64,000 nucleotides of DNA from Malachius bipustulatus (lineage: Eukaryota; Arthropoda; Insecta; Coleoptera; Melyridae). The notes below the pieces were generated by a model that did no database searches, had not been told where the DNA came from, and was given only the letters and a program-made list of their open reading frames with translations. Position numbers and translations under genes: made by a program. The DNA is taken from the NCBI GenBank assembly GCA_910589415.1, contig OU342634.1, positions 41,346,723-41,410,722 on the forward strand, in the 5' to 3' direction. Each line of letters opens with the position of its first letter. Positions within the stretch are counted from its first letter, which is position 1. This document shows positions 61,801 to 64,000 of this stretch, piece after piece.

Positions 61801-62725
61801 TCGGTCTTGTATGTAGGTCAGCTCATCGTTTCAATCGGCGCGAGGCGCATTTATAAAGGCATCTGGCAATGTTTTACACTCGCCGTTGCCGCTTTCTCGA
61901 AGGACTGGAATGTGACCAGCCAGAGCGATTTTATTTTTCTGAATTTTTAACGTGCTGGCAGGGATCGTTTACTTGATGTAACGGCGGGTGGCTGCGTTTT
62001 AATTTCCTAACAATTTTACCTTCAGGTATTTACGTACCTATTCTTGCACTGTTTGCTATTTCGGTTGGGCTGATTTAACGAGGGAGATGGAAATAATTTC
62101 CTTATCATCCTACCTAGGTGCGATCCATTTCATTAGGAAACTTGATAGTTTCCAAGCGAACTGTGTTTTTTGTAGGATGTGATTTATTTTCAAAGTATTG
62201 TTGAAATATTCTATACCCATATTTCCTATGTTACCTTTTCTATGCAACACGATGTATATACATTATCGTTCCGGTCTGCATGCATGAGCATTAATTATTT
62301 ATTTTAATAGATAATTTTTCCAACATTAATTTACATAGGGCAATCATTGTAAGGTTCAATTTCATTGAGTTAAAATAGATATCTACTAAATTTTTAGTGT
62401 TGTTACAAACAATCTCATTGAAGCAATTTACCATAGCAACTATTATTTGCAAGTCGCCTATATACATATAAAGACATAGCACTCACACGGTAATAACTAT
62501 TAGATAAAGATTACGGTAAACACTTCAGTTATTATACATTCTAAGTAAAGTAGTAATTAAGAATTATACGAACCATCCCTGATCCGATTCCCGTATGTTG
62601 GTCAAGTTAAGGGACGCAGCCCCGTAGTTCGAATCCGGCGACACTCTGGACACTCTGCCCTCGTATCCTTCGCCACTGTGAGTCGGGTAGCTCTCATACC
62701 AGATGTATATTGGGATATCTTGGCC
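11509..62725 (-). CDS. tutl: Turtle (IGSF9-family neuronal Ig/FN3 membrane protein), 13 exons, 5' end outside window
   Basis: The exons are 62574-62725, 45501-45730, 45079-45382, 44910-45019, 44500-44831, 44147-44445, 43650-43873, 33599-33664, 31609-31689, 30038-30223, 29736-29963, 28616-28694 and 11509-12787. All junctions are GT/AG and phase-compatible; the total is 3,570 nt, divisible by three with a single terminal stop. The product reads: part of Ig1, Ig2 to Ig5, FN3-1, a linker, FN3-2, one transmembrane helix and a long cytoplasmic tail. Segment order and sequence match insect Turtle, a plasma-membrane adhesion protein that in Drosophila acts in axon branching, dendrite self-avoidance, axonal tiling and motor behaviour (family knowledge). 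The signal peptide and start of Ig1 must lie beyond 64000. Introns of about 16.8, 15.8 and 10 kb are packed with transposons. A small extra exon could be hidden in the long introns. Confidence 0.93.
15200..16740. repeat. degenerate tandem repeat, about 635-bp unit
   Basis: Landmarks recur with a period near 635 bp: a CCGCCATTTTT block at about 15503 and 16138, CACCCTGTA at about 15966 and 16605, GAAGCTACAGGAGCGTTTT/AAAGCTACAGGAGCGTTTT at about 16070 and 16710, and GCCACTGGCTTA near 15660 and 16290. A partial third unit starts near 15200. Units differ by many substitutions and small indels, so the array is old. No coding capacity. Confidence 0.7.
16757..16822. repeat. (AT)n microsatellite
   Basis: An alternating AT tract interrupted at intervals by AAAT. 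Reading frames rich in Ile and Tyr across it are artefacts of the repeat. Confidence 0.95.
17609..18767. mobile_element. non-autonomous TIR DNA element, copy A
   Basis: The 1.16-kb element is bounded by imperfect inverted ends of about 50 bp: TAACACAGCAGGACC... with CGTAAACAGACCGGGGAAAT at the left, and its reverse complement at 18715-18767, which has a 6-bp extra segment. The interior is G-rich with T runs and has no meaningful frame. Much of it (17614-18380) is repeated at 47865-48627 with few differences, which supports a dispersed family. I could not find a clear target duplication, so the superfamily is not assigned. Confidence 0.7.
20660..20873. repeat. long imperfect hairpin (foldback or MITE)
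   Basis: ATCTCATGGCTGACATAACG at the left is the near reverse complement of the right end (CGTTATTTCGGCCATGAGAT). The arms extend about 90 bp each to AGCAGAAACTTACGTTTGGA near the loop, where pairing is almost perfect. No coding content. A small foldback transposon is the simplest reading. Confidence 0.65.
20930..22292 (+). pseudogene. RTE-like non-LTR retrotransposon remnant
   Basis: Plus-strand translations in several frames resemble the post-RT region of RTE/BovB-like non-LTR elements: a KIKWW-type segment near 20990, then AEVRPTKRIQVAEMILLRSI near 22030-22080 and a GRRGRGRP-like basic end near 22210-22230. Stops and frame changes are frequent and the RT core is missing, so it is a decayed, internally deleted copy. 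The I-like element was inserted near its 3' end, and similar sequence seems to resume at 28006. The family call is by eye only. Confidence 0.45.
22280..22292. repeat. I-like element target-site duplication, left copy
   Basis: GAAGAACAATCTC is repeated exactly at 27993-28005, directly after the AACTG tail. Confidence 0.9.
22482..23810 (+). CDS. I-like element ORF1, gag-like nucleic-acid-binding protein
   Basis: The 442-residue protein has an N-terminal half that resembles the RRM-like region of ORF1 proteins (around 45-200) and three cysteine knuckles near 208-270: CYQCLRYGHTKKQC, CMNCGGSHEEEC and CYYCNNDNNHKSTSKTC. The C-terminal third is low-complexity and basic. ORF1 proteins coat element RNA in ribonucleoprotein particles (family knowledge). 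The first ATG lies 189 nt from the element start. Its stop TAA overlaps the ORF2 ATG by one base (TAATG at 23808-23812). Confidence 0.9.
   Translation: MLPVPKDDQHDPGPNTSKLIDIDEIIPDAPPIIDNRPNFQYGANNIGPFIVMLEGSDKNVGNYNPLALAKTVFNLKLENVKKIDKKGKNRISIEFRDYLSANKFVKNKSLIEKGYKLFIPSNLVSCKGIIRFVDRSVSDEEIMERVESTFKVLNVRRLSRRSVTDKGKVEYIPTGTVLATFEGKILPRFISIYQLSMPVEPYIIPVIQCYQCLRYGHTKKQCRSKARCMNCGGSHEEECKDSTRCYYCNNDNNHKSTSKTCPEYVRQKNIREVMSLENISYFDACLRFPNPSDTGHQVLPLDTVYPTLPKTPQNNYITVAERRKYATMTPNSIGRQNAGYSHALRSVNSNNKKRRADSPVGYDVNKHRESLFPEGPRQFSGSPINVLPPKEPATEPVLSVDSIKNVLTRMSNPDKEAVLTYIITLLQNSNSPVSTQIQFISP
23810..27502 (+). CDS. I-like element ORF2: endonuclease, reverse transcriptase, RNase H
   Basis: The 1,230-residue frame is unbroken. 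It opens with an APE-like endonuclease (VMQWNIKTALNN at about 8, LNETWL near 40, GDLNGNNPMWGS near 143, SDHYP near 218). The RT follows with SYRPIALSS, motif A FLDITAAYDNV near 557, GLPQGSPLSPILFNLY and QYADDFVLL near 647. An RNase H domain starts at FTDGSYEKN near 943 and keeps later acidic motifs (AEVLAVNKAI, CDSKSAL, GNECADKLA). A cysteine motif (CECGQIGDLNHILFNC) near 1163 ends the protein. These parts carry out target-primed reverse transcription. All catalytic residues that can be checked by eye are present, so the product should be functional. Confidence 0.93.
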   Translation: MTSNLQIKVMQWNIKTALNNYDNLCFLIKNQKPDVLALNETWLNPTLHYNFKGYTTLRRDREDGYGGIAFLIDNKISYTELAPNPTAFPHRVQTMAIEIGGICIINMYVPSDIKLMTDTFVNFINQYYNLPYLLVGDLNGNNPMWGSTVSNFNGRSIAKSMEYIDFVILNDNSATRFTPPGENKSCVDISLCSVELSNLTAWSVLEDCGMSDHYPIFITIGASQSNSSRKNLKPRRNFKKADWLLYQQIIEDAPDIETRLNYTTLTNIIHEAADRAVPWVKLRKNANQSSPHWDEDCSKAIDNRKEALANYKNNPTLENYIYAKKMIAESRQIIKWKRRTKFRQFCETLNRTTPLSKVWKTVRAFSRTITASNNVLPDQQVAEDILALLTTYNLHQYETNDLDNRDNEEPLTIEELENALRGKKDKAMGKDDISYSMISYLPAVALQRLLDIYNRCLMGKESIPKQWQTQIIVPILKTNKDPKSPMSYRPIALSSCLGKTLETMLKNRLEWIIESKNLFPPLMCGFRRGKGMHDCIAYLTTHVLLTQTRNMYTGAVFLDITAAYDNVNIPTLCSHMASCKIPQNLTSLIIQFVKERTLYVKDKNNHIHGPTSTFTGLPQGSPLSPILFNLYTSTASDNLPTNVKLLQYADDFVLLTSGVDVTEVIEILNRALQSLADWMDDHNLSLSPTKSSAVIFRRGTPSTTYNPVIYKDNIIPWKNEVKYLGITLTYTLKWNRHIDSICLKANKGNSIIKSLRGTWWGSDPSTLLVIYKGIVRSHLDYGSQFIKPTTKRNLDKVNKVQFHSLRLILGCMKSTPTNALLAECSEPSMESRRLSLTVKTISKMIRSEHHPCIDILQELCQYTDVKENYWRRREVPYLIEVYKLFLPYIDKLKKNNKLQCFEVDLQFLLQKIPVEEFNLQKNTNNDVSFKLEERTKYKEFTMVFTDGSYEKNTNQAGIGVTIPSIDFKFSARLPDFTQTCTAEVLAVNKAITVLLEKDIGNAIICCDSKSALERIADTRIHADRDHTSLMTKRLILEANLNGTDLRMAWIPGHTAIAGNECADKLAKVGRNLTVPIDIKNEPRDIECSIRHSIRRRWRLDWEKSTEHKGKWYASIQPSFPPKPWFSEHQFTSRRHITTVIRMRTGHCITPQHLHRLKVKADPYCECGQIGDLNHILFNCPINAIPGYDFYKKMSTLNVPTPINSAVLLANLSNESIKELLAYLKYNEIQL
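28616..28694 (-). CDS. tutl: tutl exon: membrane-proximal cytoplasmic tail
   Basis: The 79-nt exon encodes AYNMVACRITDTRNGSSATE and ends SQVPLKK, a conserved stretch of the Turtle tail. Entry is phase 1 after TTTCAG; exit is phase 2 (AA) before a perfect GTGAGT donor. The donor overlaps an in-frame stop: unspliced RNA reads AAG-TGA, so failure to splice here would end the protein immediately. The next compatible acceptor found is at 12788, about 15.8 kb away. Confidence 0.88.
29736..29963 (-). CDS. tutl: tutl exon: end of FN3-2, transmembrane helix, start of tail
   Basis: The 228-nt exon encodes NLVGGRTYYFRILAFS (F strand of FN3-2), the juxtamembrane PARVKHKAI, one hydrophobic helix (AGVVGGILFFIVAIILSVCA) and a stop-transfer cluster (KICNKRKRRKQEK). 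This fixes single-pass type I topology with the Ig/FN3 domains outside. It is phase 1 at both ends. If the donor at 29735 is not used, the frame continues for about 15 codons (through YDECVYEDQ) to a stop, which would give a short-tailed form. Confidence 0.95.
30038..30223 (-). CDS. tutl: tutl exon: first half of FN3-2
   Basis: The 186-nt exon encodes GPKPGVPRNLTVTEISNGFL, ITWQPPLERANLI and YVIKYRTDGPWK, the A to C' strands of the second FN3 domain with its conserved tryptophan. Acceptor TCTACAG and donor GTGAGT are good. It is phase 1 at both ends and joins directly to the 29963 exon, with TQYL followed by VKNL. The sequence is very close to Turtle proteins of other insects. Confidence 0.93.
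31609..31689 (-). CDS. tutl: tutl linker microexon 2
   Basis: The 81-nt exon encodes DILDYSNVVLPTDSAG and a basic end (VFKPRG) that leads into FN3-2. It has a strong acceptor (TATTTTCAG) and donor GTATTT, and is phase 1 at both ends, so it too is a symmetrical cassette. Low complexity and length fit the variable linker between the FN3 domains of Turtle proteins. Assignment rests on splice signals, frame and position rather than on a domain. Confidence 0.72.
33599..33664 (-). CDS. tutl: tutl linker microexon 1
   Basis: This 66-nt exon encodes a Pro/Thr-rich spacer (DVGLPYKSQITPTPFVTPDDGSG) between the two FN3 domains. It is placed by an acceptor AG at 33665-33666, a strong donor GTAAGA, entry and exit in phase 1, and an open frame. 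The polypyrimidine tract is weak. The segment is not conserved enough for me to confirm it by homology. Length divisible by three with phase 1 at both ends makes it a symmetrical cassette that could be skipped. Confidence 0.68.
34300..36053. mobile_element. non-autonomous TIR DNA transposon, 1.75 kb
   Basis: The left end, CTGCCCTCCTAAAACA followed by GAGGTCCTATCTGCAAAATT, is matched by its reverse complement at 36017-36053 with one mismatch over about 37 bp. CATA flanks both sides (34296-34299 and 36054-36057) and may be a 4-bp target duplication. The interior has no transposase frame, and TAGGACA motifs recur inside both ends. A 400-bp hairpin sits at 35042-35442. The superfamily is not clear. 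Confidence 0.75.
35042..35442. repeat. long near-perfect inverted repeat (hairpin, arms about 190 bp)
   Basis: AGCGGCATGGGTATACGGCG at the left pairs with the right end (CGCCCTATACCCATGCCGCT). Pairing continues with few mismatches through TATCGGATAGCTTA, CCATTGAATTTTTGC and CCTTGCCCTAATA to a loop near 35235-35260. Transcribed within tutl pre-mRNA, it could form long double-stranded RNA. It may be an independent foldback element nested in the TIR transposon or part of it. Confidence 0.85.
37184..37245 (+). repeat. dispersed CTGATGAT...CCCGAAAC motif
   Basis: CTGATGATCGGG, a short stem-loop and CCCGAAACC form a motif that is widespread in arthropod repeats. A related version lies on the minus strand at 39885-39915 (CTGATGATGGC, loop, GCCGAAAC). 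It resembles part of a hammerhead ribozyme core but does not satisfy it fully. Confidence 0.4.
39868..39915 (-). repeat. dispersed CTGATGATGGC...GCCGAAAC motif
   Basis: On the minus strand CTGATGATGGCGAAAGCC is followed by GAAACATGTTACC. It resembles the motif at 37184-37245, and such segments occur in many insect repeats. No larger element could be outlined around it. Confidence 0.4.
41230..41698. mobile_element. palindromic MITE-like element, arms about 180 bp
   Basis: GATCTATTATTAGCTC near 41233 pairs with GAGCTAATAGATC near 41683. Further in, ATTTCAATTACTTACGGAGT and TTACAGGACTT pair with the reverse complement at 41591-41616. TTTCCTGCATAAGAAGCCAAT pairs with ATTGGCTCCTTATGCAGGAAA near the centre. 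The spacer is AT-rich. Identity between arms is around 75-80% by eye, so it is an older copy. Confidence 0.65.
42577..42724. mobile_element. 148-bp MITE with 42-bp inverted ends
   Basis: GCCCGTATTCACAAACGATA at the left and its exact reverse complement at the right bound a short AT-rich element. Pairing continues through ATTTCCTAAATAATTACGTAAT. No unambiguous target duplication was seen. Confidence 0.8.
43650..43873 (-). CDS. tutl: tutl exon: remainder of FN3-1
   Basis: The 224-nt exon encodes LPGYSGGPDYKQDYTIWYRE and the rest of the FN3 fold, including the conserved TTYEFQVVGKN strand with its tyrosine. It ends in phase 1 after TVRTMG before the donor GTGAGT. This is the last exon of the extracellular cluster. 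The next identifiable exon is almost 10 kb away and starts a run of five introns that all lie in phase 1. Confidence 0.92.
44147..44445 (-). CDS. tutl: tutl exon: Ig5 and start of FN3-1
   Basis: The 299-nt exon starts in phase 0 with VGESVEMAC (first Ig5 cysteine), has the core tryptophan in TIQWQRRDG and closes Ig5 with DFGYYQCVASNEVA. It then enters the first fibronectin type III domain (GTQPHAPYNLT, FSVTLSW), splitting the Trp codon at the donor GTAAGA. It is separated from the preceding exon by a 54-nt intron. An uninterrupted frame on the opposite strand at 44200-44703 is an antisense shadow. Confidence 0.92.
44500..44831 (-). CDS. tutl: tutl exon: Ig4 and start of Ig5
   Basis: The 332-nt exon encodes Ig4: FTPTIQYLPFRLAGVVQCY supplies the first cysteine, YVTWTKDKRLLEPY the core tryptophan, and NHQGRYTCTPYNAQG the second cysteine. 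It then runs into the first strand of Ig5 (RKPPVFSMEPEPMYQRK). It ends exactly between codons (phase 0) before donor GTAACA. Turtle Ig4 is atypical in having CYIKANPP rather than a classical C-strand, and that is kept here. Confidence 0.92.
44910..45019 (-). CDS. tutl: tutl exon: end of Ig3
   Basis: The 110-nt exon encodes SLVINPVSSDDSGLYLC and the G strand of Ig3 (CEVSNGIGDPQSASAYLNVE). It lies 59 nt from the previous exon, a very short intron of the size often seen in insects. The D-S-G-x-Y-x-C motif provides the second Ig3 cysteine. Donor GTAAGT is perfect consensus and acceptor TTACAG is normal. Entry phase is 2 and exit phase 1. Confidence 0.92.
45079..45382 (-). CDS. tutl: tutl exon: end of Ig2 and most of Ig3
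   Basis: The 304-nt exon encodes the end of Ig2 (TELRISNIRHDDIGDYTC, with the D-x-G-x-Y-x-C signature), a short GGAVIMVPP linker and Ig3 up to the E strand (KAQFNC, core tryptophan in VKWFREG, TRVTIRRDG). It is entered in phase 1 and leaves in phase 2 at GG before donor GTATGT. The sequon NVT sits in Ig3. The acceptor is preceded by an AT-rich rather than pyrimidine-rich tract (TTTATAAG), but frame and homology fix the junction. Confidence 0.92.
45501..45730 (-). CDS. tutl: tutl exon: end of Ig1 and start of Ig2
   Basis: The 230-nt exon opens with YECKVVFLNR, giving the second Ig1 cysteine, then a linker with HAPPRF and the start of Ig2 (IIYVNLGDAIILNC, then the core tryptophan in EILWYKD). 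Acceptor TTGTAG and donor GTAAGA are both good matches to consensus. It leaves in phase 1, completed by the exon starting at 45382. An N-glycosylation sequon (NGT) lies in the Ig1-Ig2 linker. It is one of six exons packed into 2.1 kb (43650-45730), in contrast to the very long introns on either side. Confidence 0.93.
46225..47864 (-). pseudogene. Jockey-like non-LTR retrotransposon copy 2, deleted
   Basis: 46890-47860 matches 1-1430 of copy 1 and its continuation at about 85-90% by eye. Reading leftward on the minus strand, the C-terminal cysteine motif (CVICGEVEDTITH, about 46520-46560), the ORF2 stop (46418-46420), the 3' UTR and an AT-rich tail (46210-46224) follow. About 440 bp of RT including YADD are missing near 47205, and further indels break the frame. 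The 5' side is cut at 47864 by the TIR element. At 47845-47849 it keeps the uninterrupted GTTTC site that copia hit in copy 1. Confidence 0.82.
47865..49145. mobile_element. TIR element copy B, rearranged
   Basis: The left TIR and first 760 bp (47865-48627) match copy A (17609-18387) closely. After that the sequence diverges for about 360 bp, and 48985-49145 then matches copy A 18490-18660 in reverse orientation (GGTACGAGCGAACAAGC, CCGAGCGCGCGTTCCCGGCC, GGTTTAAAGAGA). The right TIR is missing. It may be two head-to-head copies joined by a deletion, or an internal inversion. A small perfect-ended hairpin (CTATTGTTTTC...GAAAACAATAG) lies near 48768-48812. Confidence 0.65.
50684..51248 (-). repeat. 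BEL 3' LTR
   Basis: 565 bp, same as 56525-57089 on line-by-line comparison. It is the downstream LTR for the minus-strand element. TAATC precedes it at 50679-50683. Confidence 0.95.
51392..55804 (-). CDS. BEL gag-pol polyprotein with gaps in RT and integrase
   Basis: The 1,470-residue frame is open; the likelier start is the second Met (MSNTLVG, residue 8). Gag has the BEL-type FDGSLRMWSVYYDLF motif near 158 and three zinc knuckles (CFHCNGEHPISNC, CLNCFGPSHLVKQC, CKECAGRHHSLLH) near 367-430. The protease motif LIDSGSQSSF is near 498. The RT passes straight from a fingers segment (YIPHHCVF, KIRVV near 799) to RCLLQLAQ and the YVDD motif (near 825), so motifs A and B are absent. RNase H (AFCDAS) is near 1000. 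The integrase has its zinc-binding part and first Asp (GVDYGGPF), then jumps from SETLKWAL to GRIVSLHPG near 1418, losing the other two acidic residues. Both gaps are in frame. The product should be inactive in RT and integration. Confidence 0.9.
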   Translation of the reverse strand: MLILFSKMSNTLVGANASVSKFLTRLNSILTVVSAPIDEKSRFIVLAACDSASELYNQVQEVDRNILITVESADKSALVVDVSSEIWKSYSGLLIEVDSVYFQIRAVQLSLESTQDTVVKSRHGSSESLNSRQSGAPALPPSASSHVKLPRIGIPTFDGSLRMWSVYYDLFRTLIHSNDSLAPIEKFQYLVSTLSKEPLTLVKHLPLTDDNYVIAFDTLVQRYQNERVLATCYWQAICNAPKITDSDSSQSLRELLNTFSENITALGQVSGVSLWDFTLFNWLLQKLDNATRKRFELQFGSEEFPSYQDLHKFLSSQCRALESSLGNDLSPSAVVGKRSSVKSGGKVESRNSHAFLSTSSASSSKQSCFHCNGEHPISNCRSFLKLDPRKRFEAVKAARLCLNCFGPSHLVKQCPSSHSCKECAGRHHSLLHFVKLSNSDGAASHRVEPPPVASTVAMSSLPSFQDVRSRSRSNTTVLLATACIEVQDKWGNYQVVRSLIDSGSQSSFITDRCRKRLGLHLNRSSTPISCLGHVTLGSAQGSSDCIIRPVGVPSPTFKVSTLVLPNICGKLPSVDISPSKALDNLKLADPNWYTPGSVDVLLGADIFPNIVHGGYLSGSDNCPAAMNTTFGWVLLGTISSKVAGEVQACFASVDSTLEETLKAFWRVEEVPSVEVCSNEEQEAESLFVESHYREESGRFGVLLPFKDSKELPIFNDSLNVADRRLLALERRLSRLPHIRDMYVEFMKDYLEAGHMSLVPLESESANSYYIPHHCVFKDPGVSMSSDVSSLAPVPSKIRVVRCLLQLAQENSEKFPLASKAIRLGLYVDDFAIGANQIEETLELRNQLISLLQLGQFELRKWSANNPQLLQDLPVEHCQQQSSNFDSESDFSGKILGLQWQSATDSFSFMVKSIDSPCTKRSILSEVAKIYDPLGFLCPLTFMAKRVIQHLWYLGLDWDEDPPADVVEKWNRYKSTLHVLSKLTIPRCLVPEGSFVSCQLHAFCDASTAGYAGVVYYRFEDADGNVQVRFVTAKSRVAPLKPLSVPRLELCAAVLLSDLVSFVLEQGPQSIVVDKVFAWSDSSVALSWIKSSPHRWKTFVSNRVVHIQDRIPPDCWNHVRSGDNPADVASRGLLPEELVGASAWWAGPEFLRLPLESWPALFPIAPTSDVELEKRNIVLFATIEISDVDVLLKRFSSLRKIQGIIARCFRFTNNCRAVNRTTGALSVSELHAALMHIVRIVQSSVFSSELEKIRSGKPCAKYLQSLSPFIDDFGILRVGGRLLHSGLAFDAKYPALLPGRHRLVELLIDQIHRGNLHPGVNTAHYLLQQNFWILSARRVIRSYLSKCNRCFRTRPLSLEPPMGNLPVARVSQLKPFSCVGVDYGGPFPIVLSRYRGVKTSKAYLCLFVCFATRAIHLEIASDLSSETLKWALGRIVSLHPGADGVARVASVRTTKGLCKRPLVKLCPLPNQ
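55826..56245. repeat. tandem duplication in the BEL leader, about 218-bp period
   Basis: 55826-56035 and 56044-56245 share AAGGGTTATT, AATAAGTACCTAACCAAGTG, AAAATAAATT, GATACCGAGTGTACCCAGTA and CAAAAATCAATATT in the same order, with several substitutions and small indels. It lies between the 5' LTR and gag on the minus strand, where packaging and dimerisation signals are usually found. Confidence 0.85.
56525..57089 (-). repeat. BEL 5' LTR
   Basis: 565 bp, matching 50684-51248. A TATAAA on the minus strand at 56835-56840 could position transcription start. TAATC follows at 57090-57094. Confidence 0.95.
58751..62262. mobile_element. possible 3.5-kb TIR-bounded tract
   Basis: Left GTGTACACTGTGTTGCATAG followed by AAACATAGGAAA is matched by an inverted copy at 62225-62262 (GTTGCATAGAAA, a 6-bp insertion, CATAGGAAA). 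A second inverted pair, TGATAGTTTCC / GGAAACTATCA, lies about 80-130 bp further in. The interior has no long frame but contains paired direct motifs (CTGAGGGTGCTTT near 60290 and 60560; TTGTATGTGGAAATT near 60966 and 61057; AGTGCATAGAA near 61098 and 61201). No clear target duplication. It may be a degraded non-autonomous DNA element. Confidence 0.35.
62574..62725 (-). CDS. tutl: tutl exon: C-terminal half of Ig1
   Basis: This 152-nt exon is read in phase 0 after the acceptor AG at 62726-62727 and ends two bases into a Trp codon before the donor GTTCGT. It encodes IPIYIWYESYPTH, a GRVSRV strand and LNLTNIRESDQGW, the F-strand lead-in of an Ig V-type domain. The Y-x-C that closes the domain is supplied by the next exon, which begins with the last base of the Trp codon. 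The donor is weak (TTCGT after the G), but a GTATAA site 4 nt further on would break the frame. It is the most 5' exon in the window and is separated from the next by about 16.8 kb. Confidence 0.9.
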
Positions 62726-64000
62726 CTTTTATAAAAAAAATTAATTTCATTAATTTATTAATTCACACACACCACCGTTTGTAGAGGAAAAATGAATCCG
62801 TATTCGATTATTTTTAAATTCTACTAATTGATTTTTAATTTTGAGAAAAAATTTAATCAGTTTGCATTCAGTTCGGGTAGGTATTTCATTTTTCCGCCAC
62901 AAAATTACAATTCTCAAGCCTAAAATACCGATACAAGAAAACAACATAGCAGTCAGATGCATGCTAATCTCAAGTCCTTACTCTATAGCTTTCATTTGTT
63001 AGCTTTCCTAAATAATCGTGGAAATGCTGTTCACACTCTGGAATTCTACATCTAAGGATTATAAGGATTATGTTACAGCAAACATGAATATGGAAATTGG
63101 GGATTTCGAGCTGTTTCTAATGGAATACAAATTGCTTTTTCGGGTATCCTATATATCAAGCATTATTTTATTACATGATAGGAGACTACTTTTATCCGCA
63201 TACATATATTACGGAAAAAGCTAAATAAAAAAACAGAAAGAAGAAGAAGTTATCCTGTCGTATTATGAGATCCCCATTCTCAAGCATCTACTTGTACTAA
63301 CTCGAACAACAGGTTAATACCAATCAAGACACTGAAACTCGATCTGCATGCTGAAAGGCTTTCAAAGAGTATAACAGGCACTTGAATCTCGAATATTCGA
63401 TGCAGCCCTGGTATTGACAATTAAATAGGGATATCAATGTTGAGGGACAATATCAAGAGCAAACAACTTTGCAAGTTTGAGCAGATCATGCATTATATCA
63501 GAGACAAGCGAGGTACATTTAACAGCTTATTGTTTCAGGAATGTTCGCAATATGACACGATGGACAGATAGGTACGCGGCGTTATCCTGTTTATTATGTG
63601 TAGCAAATATGTCCCATAATATTTTGTTGGGATGCCTTTACAGGTAGTCGAGTACCATGTTCGACTAATTGGGAAATATGGAATATGGAATTTTAGGAAG
63701 CTATAATAGATATAGGTGGCACATTATTGCAGATTTACCTAAATAATTAGTAAAAGTGTTCATAATATCCCTTTCCTATTTCCTATAAACTGGCATATCA
63801 AACTTTCTAATTTTAATTCACATGAAAATCTGAAAAAAAAATCAGAAGCGGTTGCGAGATCTGCTTGTCTGTTTTGTGAAAAAGTAATGTGCTTAAGAGT
63901 CTTTCCTAAAGAAATTTTGTAACAAAAAAACAGGTATAGGAATATTTTTTTCATCTTATTTTTGGAATTTCGAAAAACCTCGAGCTTTACAGGAAAATGT
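62726..64000 (-). other. start of the tutl intron upstream of the Ig1 exon
   Basis: AT-rich sequence with no recognisable coding region or repeat. Frames at 62750-62962, 63018-63224 and 63760-63954 have no domain. The next upstream tutl exon (N-terminal half of Ig1) must lie beyond 64000. Confidence 0.6.

Larger units (their letters stand above)
45731..62573 (-). other. tutl intron between the Ig1 halves
   Basis: An intron of 16.8 kb that contains a dead Jockey-like copy, a rearranged TIR element, a BEL element and a possible 3.5-kb TIR tract. The parts 45840-46220, 49150-50678 and 57095-58750 hold no gene or element I can name. Confidence 0.65.

Noticed and set aside
1..64000. CRISPR arrays, rRNA or tRNA genes, bacterial-type operons
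   Set aside because: None seen; the window is eukaryotic. Short regular repeats are microsatellites or transposon parts.

Overview
This is eukaryotic, AT-rich, intron-rich DNA from an insect. The anchor is one host gene on the minus strand: 13 exons between 62725 and 11509 that join in frame into 3,570 nt (1,189 codons plus stop) and encode most of Turtle (tutl), the insect IGSF9/Dasm1-type neuronal Ig-superfamily membrane protein. The 5' end of the gene (signal peptide, first half of Ig1) lies beyond 64000. The introns, TE families and long AT-rich intergenic sequence do not look drosophilid; I cannot name the order from this window.

Layout, left to right. 1-7490 is downstream of tutl: a Jockey-like non-LTR retrotransposon on the minus strand, split at 1431-5954 by a young, apparently intact Ty1/copia element (identical 220-bp LTRs, 5-bp target duplication, one 1,339-aa gag-pol frame). 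7491-11508 is AT-rich and includes the presumed tutl 3' UTR. 11509-12787 is the last tutl exon (cytoplasmic tail). The next intron (12788-28615) holds a 635-bp tandem repeat, a 1.16-kb TIR element, an RTE-like remnant and a complete 5.7-kb I-like non-LTR element on the plus strand with a 13-bp target duplication. 28616-33664 has five short tutl exons (tail, transmembrane segment, second FN3, two linker exons). The intron 33665-43649 contains a 1.75-kb TIR element with a 400-bp hairpin inside it, plus two small palindromic elements. 43650-45730 is a compact cluster of six exons for Ig2 to FN3-1. The intron 45731-62573 carries a second, dead copy of the Jockey-like element, a rearranged second copy of the 1.16-kb TIR element, a BEL/Pao retrotransposon with identical 565-bp LTRs, and a possible 3.5-kb TIR-bounded tract. 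62574-62725 is the Ig1 exon.

The window is thus a neuronal adhesion gene whose long introns are filled by transposons of several classes. Three look recent: the copia element, the I-like element and the BEL element. The most unusual is the BEL element: its long frame is open and its LTRs look identical, yet two in-frame gaps remove catalytic parts of reverse transcriptase and integrase. This suggests a non-autonomous lineage moved by another element. The I-like element joins its two ORFs by an overlapping TAATG stop-start. The first Jockey-like copy looks like a twin-priming inversion, and the second preserves the empty site of the copia insertion.

All identifications come from reading translations and alignments by eye; no searches were run.
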